Assembly (NCBI RefSeq): GCF_007096635.1
Contig: NZ_VKAA01000011.1
Span: 1-64,000, forward strand
Origin: Mycolicibacterium sp. 018/SC-01/001
GTDB lineage: Bacteria > Actinomycetota > Actinomycetes > Mycobacteriales > Mycobacteriaceae
DNA: 64,000 nt
Direction of reading: 5' to 3'
Part shown: positions 58,339 to 64,000 of the stretch, piece by piece
Numbering within the stretch: the first letter of the stretch is position 1
Layout: every line of letters begins with the position of its first letter
Program-made: the position numbers and the translations under genes
Notes under the pieces: generated by a model
Told to the model about the DNA's origin: nothing
Seen by the model: only the letters and a program-made list of their open reading frames with translations
The model's database searches: none

Positions 58339-59112
58339 CTAGGCGGCAGTCGGGGTGGGATGGGTGTCGCGCCAGGAGTCGTGCACCTGGCGACACTCCG
58401 CGATCCGCGCCAACGTGCCGGTTCCCTCAGGGGTCACCGCGATCGTCGCCATCCCCGTGGCCGTCGCGGACTTCAGGCTCGCCGGCGACCCCGCGAACGC
58501 CAGTGAACATCGTGCCGTGACGCCCAGTTCCGCGAGCGCCGCCCGGAACAGGTCCGCGCCCGCAACGTCCTCGGCGGTGACGATCGCGCTGACCACGCCG
58601 TCGCCGACCAGCTGACGGACCAGCGGCGCGACCCAGGAATGGCTGCCGGAGCTCACCACGGCGACACTGATCCCCGCGGCGTAGGCCTCGGCGATCAGGT
58701 CCACCAGCCCGGAGCGCGCGGCGATGTCCGCATCGAGGATCGTCTCGGCGAGAATCCGGTTCTTCCGCGCGCAGATCTCGTCGACGAGCAGCTCGGCGAG
58801 CACATCGCATTCGGAGCTGATGCCCCGCTTGCGCAGTTCTGCGGCCACCCGCCGGCGCTCGTCGGTCAGCGCCAGCAGCTGGCGGTACCGCGCCTCGGAC
58901 CACACGATGCCGAGACCGAGCTCGGCGAACGCCGCGTTGAACGCCAGCCGGTGGCCGGCGCAGTCGAGCTCGGCGATCGCGTCGAGGTCGAAGATCACCG
59001 CCTGCAGCGACGGCTGCAGCGAGGGGCTCGTGTCGGTACCGGAGCTGGGCCAGTCCCACCAGAACCGACCGGCACGCCAGGCTTTCTGCTGTGAGGGCTC
59101 CATGGCCATCAT
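58339..59112 (-). CDS. HAD-family hydrolase (CbbY/beta-phosphoglucomutase-like)
   Basis: About 257 residues. HAD motif I is VIFDLDAIAELDCAGHRLAFNAAFAELGL (D42 and D44), typical of the CbbY group, with a helical cap from VWSEARYRQLLAL. Motif II is VVSSGSHSW, and the motif IV region is LAFAGSPASLKSATATGM, where the expected double aspartate (EDS) is G-S-P, so metal binding may be weak. Starts at 59112, 59109 and 59103 are all possible. The frame stays open far upstream. Divergent from the NarL-type regulator. Substrate unknown. Confidence 0.82.
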   Translation of the reverse strand: MMAMEPSQQKAWRAGRFWWDWPSSGTDTSPSLQPSLQAVIFDLDAIAELDCAGHRLAFNAAFAELGLGIVWSEARYRQLLALTDERRRVAAELRKRGISSECDVLAELLVDEICARKNRILAETILDADIAARSGLVDLIAEAYAAGISVAVVSSGSHSWVAPLVRQLVGDGVVSAIVTAEDVAGADLFRAALAELGVTARCSLAFAGSPASLKSATATGMATIAVTPEGTGTLARIAECRQVHDSWRDTHPTPTAA

Positions 59113-59223
59113 GGTGTCCCAGATCACACTGCGCCCGCCTCCCCCATTGGGGGGATTCCCCGGGGAATGTCGGGCGGGTTTCTCCTCAGCCGGGCAGCGG
59201 CACCGCACCGCGGCTCTAAGGTG

Positions 59224-59904
59224 ATGGCCATGCCCAGCTCGCCGGAGCGCACCGAACCGGTGCGAATAGTGCTGGTCGACGATCACGAGATGGTGATCGA
59301 GGGCCTCAAGGCGATGCTCGCGGCATTCGCCAGCAGGGTCACCGTGGTGGGTCAGGCCGTCGGGGCGGAGAAGGCGCTGACCGTCGTCGCCGAGCTCGAT
59401 CCCGACATCGTGCTCTGCGATGTCCGCATGCAAGGCACCAGCGGCCTCGATCTGTGCCAGCGGTTGCGCGAACGCGATCCGGGGCGCCGCGTGGTGATGC
59501 TGTCGGTCTACGACGACGAGCAGTACCTGTTCCAGGCCCTGCGCGTCGGGGCGGCCGGCTACCTGCTCAAGAGCATCAGCAGCGAGGAGCTGGTGCGCCA
59601 ACTGGAGTTCGTGCACACCGGGGCGACGGCGATCGATCCGGTGATGGCGGCCCGCGCGGTCGACACCGCCGCGCGCCTGCAGCGTGACGAGTTCTGGCCT
59701 GGCGCCCGTCAGGGCCTCACCCAGCGCGAGAGCGAGATCCTGGCGCTGGTGGTCAACGGCCTGTCCAACCGGGCGATCGCGGCGAAGCTGGTGATCGGCG
59801 ACGAGACCGTGAAGACCCACCTGAGCTCGCTGTACCGCAAGCTCGGGGTCAGCGACCGCACCGGCGCGGTCGCCACCGCGCTGCGTGAAGGCATCTACCA
59901 GTGA
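59224..59904 (+). CDS. NarL/LuxR-family response regulator
   Basis: 226 residues. Receiver: VRIVLVDDHEMVIEGLKAML, phosphoacceptor D66 in IVLCDVRMQGTSG, lysine in YLLKSISSEEL. C-terminal helix-turn-helix: LTQRESEILALVVNGLSNRAIAAKLVIGDETVKTHLSSLYRKLGV with a break. ATG 59224 (a GTG directly before it is possible). It overlaps the sensor kinase gene by 4 bp (GTGA), which marks them as a cognate pair. Targets unknown. Confidence 0.94.
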   Translation: MAMPSSPERTEPVRIVLVDDHEMVIEGLKAMLAAFASRVTVVGQAVGAEKALTVVAELDPDIVLCDVRMQGTSGLDLCQRLRERDPGRRVVMLSVYDDEQYLFQALRVGAAGYLLKSISSEELVRQLEFVHTGATAIDPVMAARAVDTAARLQRDEFWPGARQGLTQRESEILALVVNGLSNRAIAAKLVIGDETVKTHLSSLYRKLGVSDRTGAVATALREGIYQ

Positions 59905-61103
59905 GCGCCAGGCCTGTCCTGACCGCCGACCGGGAACTCGCGCTGCTGCGCGAGCTGATCCAGGCGGCCTCCCGCGGTCCCGGCGTGGAGCCGTTGGCGG
60001 CCGCGGCGGCCCGCATGATCACCGCCGCCACCGACAGCGACGTGTGCTTCGTGCACGTGCTCGACGACACCGAGCGGTCGCTCACGCTGGCCGGCGCGAC
60101 GCCGCCGTTCGACGCCGAGGTCGGCAAGATCCGGCTGCCGCTGGGGCAGGGCATCTCCGGCTGGGTGGCCAGCCACCTGGAGCCGGTGGTGATCCGCCGG
60201 GACAAGGAGTCCGACCCCCGCTACCTGCCGTTCGAGTCGCTGCGCGGCCGTGATTTCACGTCGATGGTGTCGGTACCGATGGAGTCGACGCCCGGCGGGC
60301 TGGTCGGCGTGCTCAACGTGCACACCGTCGCGGAGCGGGAGTTCGGCGATCGCGACGTGGAGCTTCTGCTGGTGATCGGCAGGCTCATCGCCGGCGCCAT
60401 GCACCAGGCCCGGCTGCACCGGCAGCTGGTGGCCCGCGAGCGGGCCCACGAGAACTTCGTCGAGCAGGTGATCGAGGCCCAGGAGATCGAGCGACGCCGA
60501 CTGGCCGGCGACATCCACGACGGCATTTCGCAGCGGCTGGTGACGCTGTCCTACCGCCTCGACGCCGCGGCGCAGGCCGCGCGCTCCCCCGACGACCGCG
60601 CCGCGCTGACCGAGCAGCTCGACCGCGCCCGCGAGCTGGCCGATCTGACACTGCAGGAGGCGCGCGCCGCGATCAGCGGTCTGCGGCCGCCGGTCCTCGA
60701 CGATCTCGGTCTCTCCGGTGGGCTGGCGAGCCTGGCCCGCTCCATCCCCCAGATCGGCATCGAGGTCGACCTCGCCGACACCCGGCTGCCCGACCACATC
60801 GAGCTGGCGCTCTACCGGATCGCGCAGGAGTGCCTGCAGAACGTCGTCAAGCATGCGCGTGCGACAGCGGCCCGCCTGGCGTTCTCGGTCGACGCCCAGA
60901 CCGCCCGGCTGGAGATCGCCGACGACGGCGTCGGATTCGACACCCTGGAACGTCCTCTCGGCAGTGACGAGATGGGCGGCTACGGCCTGTTGTCGATGGC
61001 CGAGCGCGCCGAGATCGTCGGCGGCCGGCTCAACATCCGGTCCCGCCCGGGTGCCGGTACGACCGTCACCGCGACGATCCCGCTGCCGGCCGCCAAGGGC
61101 TAG
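59901..61103 (+). CDS. GAF-domain sensor histidine kinase (NarX/NreB type)
   Basis: 400 residues, cytoplasmic. GAF domain about 28-170 (DSDVCFVHVLDDTERSLTLAGATPPFDAEVGKIRLPLGQGISGWVASH with a break), HisKA_3 dimerisation with H206 in RRLAGDIHDGISQRLVTLSYRLD, and a HATPase (ELALYRIAQECLQNVVKHARA, IADDGVGFD, GYGLLSMAERAEIVGG). The GAF domain resembles DosS-type sensors but no heme ligand can be assigned. GTG 59901 overlaps the regulator stop. Its own stop shares CTAG with the convergent MarR gene. Confidence 0.94.
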   Translation: MSARPVLTADRELALLRELIQAASRGPGVEPLAAAAARMITAATDSDVCFVHVLDDTERSLTLAGATPPFDAEVGKIRLPLGQGISGWVASHLEPVVIRRDKESDPRYLPFESLRGRDFTSMVSVPMESTPGGLVGVLNVHTVAEREFGDRDVELLLVIGRLIAGAMHQARLHRQLVARERAHENFVEQVIEAQEIERRRLAGDIHDGISQRLVTLSYRLDAAAQAARSPDDRAALTEQLDRARELADLTLQEARAAISGLRPPVLDDLGLSGGLASLARSIPQIGIEVDLADTRLPDHIELALYRIAQECLQNVVKHARATAARLAFSVDAQTARLEIADDGVGFDTLERPLGSDEMGGYGLLSMAERAEIVGGRLNIRSRPGAGTTVTATIPLPAAKG

Positions 61104-61588
61104 AAGTCCCCCGCCGCGCGCCGCAGCGTCTCGATCGCCGACGCCAGGGCCCGCGACTGTTCACCGGTGATCCCGATGTCGGCGAACACCTCGGTGTTCA
61201 GCGTGACGGTGGCGTCCTCGACCGTGGAACGACCGAGGTCGGTGAGCCGCACCAACGTCGTGCGGCCGTCGGTGGGGTGCGGGATACGCTCCACCAGACC
61301 GTCGGCCTCCAGCCGGCGGATCGCGTGCGTGACGCTGGTGACGTGCACCTGCAACCGGTCCGACGCCTTGGTGATCGGCAGCGCCCCGGTTCGGCTGAAC
61401 GCCAGCAATCGCAGCAATTCGAACCGCGAGAAGCTCAGGTCGTAGGGCCGCAGCGCGGCCTCGACGCGGGCCAGCAGGATCTGGTGCGCACGCATCACCG
61501 ACGTCACCGCGACCATGCCGTCGGCCACGTCGCCCCACCCGGAAGCTTCCCAGTTGGCGCGGGCGGCGGCGATCGGATCAGGGCGCAC
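61100..61588 (-). CDS. MarR-family transcriptional regulator (Rv0737-like)
   Basis: 162 residues. Winged helix: SFSRFELLRLLAFSRTGALPITKASDRLQVHVTSVTHAIRRLEADGLVERIPHPTDGRTTLVRLT with the D-x-R wing; helices precede and follow. GTG 61588 (VRPDPIAAARANWEASGWG) has AAGAGG directly upstream and lies 16 nt after the rslA-like gene, so it may be the last gene of the sigL operon, as Rv0737 in M. tuberculosis. Ligand unknown. Confidence 0.92.
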   Translation of the reverse strand: MRPDPIAAARANWEASGWGDVADGMVAVTSVMRAHQILLARVEAALRPYDLSFSRFELLRLLAFSRTGALPITKASDRLQVHVTSVTHAIRRLEADGLVERIPHPTDGRTTLVRLTDLGRSTVEDATVTLNTEVFADIGITGEQSRALASAIETLRRAAGDF

Positions 61589-61604
61589 GCCTCTTCTTAC
61601 CGCA

Positions 61605-62312
61605 TCAGAGCTGCTTCTCCAGCAGCACCTTTCCGTCGCTGACCGAGACCATCTGCACCGCGGCGATGGCGTCGCGCTGCATCGGCGTCGTCCCGCTCGG
61701 CAGCGCCGTCGCTCCCGCGACTCCCAGCCACGTCGCGATCTGCGACCGGGTGCCGTCCCTGGCGATGACGACCATGCCGAGATCCTTCGGCGGCGCATCG
61801 TTGTCGCCCCACTCGCCGTAGGAGCACGCCATGTCGATGCGGGTGCCCCAGCCGAAGTCGGTCAGCGCGATGCTGGCGTTGATCGGCGTCGGAGCCATCT
61901 TGACCATGTCGACCATCTGCGCGGTGTTCTGCGTGGTCGGGCGATCGCCCAACCCGACGATGGCGGGCCGTGCGATCAGCAGGACGCCCACGGCCAGCAC
62001 CGCGGCCGCCAACCCGACGACGGCCGAGGTCACCCACCGGCTGCGGCGCCGACGCCACCGCACTTTGGCCAGCACCGAATCGAGCACCTCGGGGCGCAGC
62101 GGCGGATCCGGTTCCTCGTCGTCGAGAGCGGTCACGTCGTCGAGGTCGAGCAGGCCCAGCAGCCCCGGCATGCCGGACAGTTCGGCCACGGCGTCGCGGC
62201 ACTCCGCGCAGCGCGCGAGGTGGGCCTCGTACTCGAGGCGCTCGTCGCTGCTCAGCGAACCCAGCACGTAGGCGGCGTCCCAGGTCAGGTAGCGGTCGCT
62301 GTGATCGATCAT
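61605..62312 (-). CDS. rslA: Anti-sigma factor RslA-like (zinc anti-sigma domain)
   Basis: 235-residue membrane-anchored anti-sigma factor that should bind the SigL-like sigma factor. The N-terminal cytosolic domain has H31-x3-C35-x2-C38 (AHLARCAECRDAV), the zinc anti-sigma motif that senses redox changes. One membrane helix (WVTSAVVGLAAAVLAVGVLLI, about 93-113) leads to an outer RskA-like domain. ATG 62312 overlaps the sigma gene stop by 4 bp. The gene name is by position and domain order (Rv0735-Rv0736 in M. tuberculosis). Confidence 0.93.
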   Translation of the reverse strand: MIDHSDRYLTWDAAYVLGSLSSDERLEYEAHLARCAECRDAVAELSGMPGLLGLLDLDDVTALDDEEPDPPLRPEVLDSVLAKVRWRRRRSRWVTSAVVGLAAAVLAVGVLLIARPAIVGLGDRPTTQNTAQMVDMVKMAPTPINASIALTDFGWGTRIDMACSYGEWGDNDAPPKDLGMVVIARDGTRSQIATWLGVAGATALPSGTTPMQRDAIAAVQMVSVSDGKVLLEKQL

Positions 62313-62824
62313 CGGGTCACCCCCATCTCCTGCAGTCCGAGTCGCAGCGCCCGCATCGCGTAGTGCAGCCGAGACTTCACGGTGCCTTCGGCGATGCCGA
62401 GGTCGGCGGCGATCTGCGCGGTCGTCCAGCCCTGGTAATAGGCGCGCCGGACGACGGCGCGGTGCTCTTCGGTCAGTTGCGCCAGCGCCGTGGACAGCAG
62501 GATGCGGTTCAGCGCGGTGTCCACTTCGTCGGATGACGCGCGATCCGCGACATCGTCGGGGACCGGCTCGGCGGCCTCATTGCGGAACCGGGCGCTGCGG
62601 CGCTCGTCGATGATCATGTTGCGGGCCACGGTGAACAGCCAGGCTCGTGCCGAGCGTTCCGCGTCGGCGGTGACGGCGGGGTGCCGCCATGCCTTCAGCA
62701 GCGTCTCCTGCACGACGTCTTCGGCCCGCGCCCGGTCACCGGTGAGCCGCAGCACGTAGCGCCACAGCGCGGCACCGTGTTCGTCGTAGAGCACGCGCAT
62801 CATGGCGGCCTCCGGATCGTCCAT
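62309..62824 (-). CDS. sigL: ECF sigma factor SigL-like
   Basis: 171-residue ECF sigma factor. Region 2: YDEHGAALWRYVLRLTGDRARAEDVVQETLLKAWRHP with RAWLFTVARNMIIDERR; region 4: LAQLTEEHRAVVRRAYYQGWTTAQIAADLGIAEGTVKSRLHYAMRAL (with breaks). ATG 62824 is fixed by GGAGG 7-11 nt upstream. It lies between map and rslA, as sigL does in M. tuberculosis (adk-map-sigL-rslA). A promoter of the kind it recognises lies upstream (62842-62869), so it is probably autoregulated. In M. tuberculosis SigL controls pks10-pks7 and lipid or exported-protein genes. Confidence 0.93.
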   Translation of the reverse strand: MDDPEAAMMRVLYDEHGAALWRYVLRLTGDRARAEDVVQETLLKAWRHPAVTADAERSARAWLFTVARNMIIDERRSARFRNEAAEPVPDDVADRASSDEVDTALNRILLSTALAQLTEEHRAVVRRAYYQGWTTAQIAADLGIAEGTVKSRLHYAMRALRLGLQEMGVTR

Positions 62825-62841
62825 TCCCAACCTCCGTGTAC

Positions 62842-62869
62842 GACACGGTGTCGGCGACGTTCCGGTTCA
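62842..62869 (-). promoter_or_regulatory. Candidate SigL-autoregulated promoter
   Basis: Minus strand: TGAACC (62864-62869), 16-nt spacer, CGTGTC (62842-62847), resembling the reported SigL consensus. It lies in the 58-bp map-sigL gap. An alternative reading in the same place is GGAAC-N16-CGTAC. Confidence 0.6.
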
Positions 62870-62882
62870 CCCGAAGCACGAA

Positions 62883-63680
62883 TCAGAGGGTGAGAATTCT
62901 CGGTCCGTCGTCGGTGACCGCAACGGTGTGCTCCCAGTGTGCGGCCCGGGAGCCGTCCGTGGTGACCACGGTCCAGTCGTCGTCGAGAATGCGTGTCTTC
63001 GACGTGCCCAGCGTCAACATCGGTTCGATGGCCAGCACCGAACCCGGCGCCAGATGTGGGCCCCGTCCGGGGGAACCCTCGTTGGGCAGGAACGGGTCCA
63101 GATGCATCTCCCGGCCGATCCCGTGGCCGCCGTACCCGGCGACGATGCCGAAGCTGCGTCCGTAGCGCTTCTCAGCGGCCCGGGTGCCGCACTCGATCGC
63201 GTGCGAGACGTCGGTCAGCCGATTGCCGGGCACCATCGCCGCGATACCGGCTTCCATCGATTCGCGGGTCGCCGCCGAGAGGTTGGCGTCGGCGTCGATG
63301 ATCTCGCCGATACCGAACGTGAACGCGGAGTCGCCGTGCCAGCCGTCGAGGATCGCCCCGCAGTCGATCGACACCAGGTCACCCGCGGCCAGGAACTCCG
63401 TCGCCGACGGGATGCCGTGCACGACGCGATCGTTGACCGACGAGCAGATCGTCGCCGGGAAACCGTGATAGCCCAGGAAGGACGGCACCCCGCCGCCGTC
63501 ACGGATCACCGCTTCGGCGACGCCATCGAGGTCCAGGGTCGACACCCCGGGTGCGGCGGCCTCCCGCACTGCCCGTAGTGCCGCCGCCACCAGCGCACCC
63601 GCGGCGGCCATCGCGTCGAGCTCCCCGGCGGTCCGCTGGGGAACGACTTTGCGGCTGCGCAGCCCGGGCAGCGAGACCAT
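62883..63680 (-). CDS. map: Methionine aminopeptidase, type I
   Basis: Removes N-terminal methionine from nascent proteins. 265 residues. Metal ligands are recognisable: D in [20 protein letters not shown] (two aspartates, shown as one run), H in [19 protein letters not shown] in [11 protein letters not shown], and a last glutamate in [14 protein letters not shown]. It lacks a long N-terminal SH3-binding extension. ATG 63680. It follows adk by 2 nt in the normal secY-adk-map order. Confidence 0.96.
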   Translation of the reverse strand: MVSLPGLRSRKVVPQRTAGELDAMAAAGALVAAALRAVREAAAPGVSTLDLDGVAEAVIRDGGGVPSFLGYHGFPATICSSVNDRVVHGIPSATEFLAAGDLVSIDCGAILDGWHGDSAFTFGIGEIIDADANLSAATRESMEAGIAAMVPGNRLTDVSHAIECGTRAAEKRYGRSFGIVAGYGGHGIGREMHLDPFLPNEGSPGRGPHLAPGSVLAIEPMLTLGTSKTRILDDDWTVVTTDGSRAAHWEHTVAVTDDGPRILTL

Positions 63681-63682
63681 GG

Positions 63683-64000
63683 CTAGCGCCCGAGCGCCTT
63701 CAGCGCGCGGGCGAACACTTCGTCGAGGTCGCCCACCGCGTCGACGGTGGTCAGCGAGTCGCGGTAGTGGTCGAGCAGCGGCGCGGTCTCGTCCCGGTAC
63801 ACCTTGAAGCGGTTCCGGATGACGTCCTCGGTGTCGTCTTCGCGGCCCCGGCCCTGCAGGCGCGACACCAGCTCCTCTTCCGGCACCTTGAATTCCAGGA
63901 CGGCGTCCAGCGACAGGTTGCGCTTGGCGAGCATCTGGTCCAGCGCCTCGGCCTGCTCCACCGAGCGCGGGTACCCGTCGAGGATGAACCCGGCCTGGGC
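63683..64000 (-). CDS. adk: Adenylate kinase (3' part, truncated by the window)
   Basis: C-terminal 105 residues of adenylate kinase; the start lies beyond the window end. Features are [21 protein letters not shown] and [41 protein letters not shown] with a break. The LID is short and lacks the zinc-type cysteines, as in the mycobacterial short form. It ends KALGR. It is followed by map with 2 nt between. The partial state is due only to the window edge. Confidence 0.95.
   Translation of the reverse strand, partial: AQAGFILDGYPRSVEQAEALDQMLAKRNLSLDAVLEFKVPEEELVSRLQGRGREDDTEDVIRNRFKVYRDETAPLLDHYRDSLTTVDAVGDLDEVFARALKALGR

Overview
The window is high-GC, densely coded chromosomal DNA from a mycobacterium, most likely a free-living, fast-growing Mycolicibacterium-type species. 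Evidence from the sequence: GTG starts and 4-bp GTGA/ATGA overlaps are common, F420-dependent oxidoreductase families are present, there is a complete ESX-4 type VII secretion locus, a DosR/DevR-like regulator, an SOS box of the mycobacterial type, and gene order that follows the M. tuberculosis Rv3423c-Rv3467 segment as I remember it. Interspersed genes that are not part of that order (ethanolamine use, extra oxidoreductases, a redox/cyclic-nucleotide signalling operon) point to an environmental species.

Layout. 1-7.9 kb: alr, gadB, nnr, an NTF2-like protein, a STAS protein, glmS and an alpha/beta-hydrolase-fold protein. 7.9-11.9 kb: an accessory patch (LLM and PPOX flavin/F420 oxidoreductases, an SDR, and a TetR regulator divergent from an acyl-CoA dehydrogenase with an operator-like sequence between). 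11.9-16.0 kb: a two-gene ESX-associated operon, then glmM and rplM-rpsI. 16.2-24.1 kb: ethanolamine use (permease eat, eutB, eutC, a secreted HAD phosphatase, an aldehyde dehydrogenase and a GAF-domain regulator). 24.2-33.5 kb: ESX-4 (esxT, esxU, an Rv3446c-like protein, eccC4 on minus; eccD4, mycP4 on plus; eccB4 on minus). 33.6-37.3 kb: a CGNR zinc-finger regulator, an EamA exporter and three tandem cutinases. 37.3-41.9 kb: the alpha ribosomal operon infA-rpmJ-rpsM-rpsK-rpsD-rpoA-rplQ-truA.

42.1-51.1 kb: a stress/redox island with a DosR-like regulator, a two-domain universal stress protein, a zinc alcohol dehydrogenase, a receiver-domain protein fused to a thioredoxin-reductase-like flavoprotein that lacks CxxC, two tandem cNMP-binding histidine kinases and two tandem LLM oxidoreductases. 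51.1-54.1 kb: rmlB, rmlC and a frameshifted DUF222/HNH (13E12-type) gene under a perfect SOS box. 54.2-58.3 kb: the valine-catabolic mmsA-acyl-CoA dehydrogenase-mmsB cluster and a TetR regulator. 58.3-61.6 kb: a HAD hydrolase, a NarL-type two-component pair and a MarR regulator. 61.6-64 kb: rslA-like anti-sigma, sigL-like ECF sigma, map and the 3' part of adk, which runs off the window.

The main regulatory result is that three separate minus-strand transcription units (the EspC-like/Rv3439c-like pair, eccC4, and esxU-esxT) each have the same ECF-type promoter, GGAAC-N17-CGTC(C/T). This ties the distant pair to ESX-4 in one SigM-like regulon, and two of the three would give nearly leaderless mRNAs. 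The most unusual gene set is the operon combining a receiver/glutaredoxin-like/flavoprotein fusion with two cNMP-sensing histidine kinases. I saw no tRNA, rRNA, CRISPR array or insertion sequence, and no gene-free stretch longer than 300 bases.
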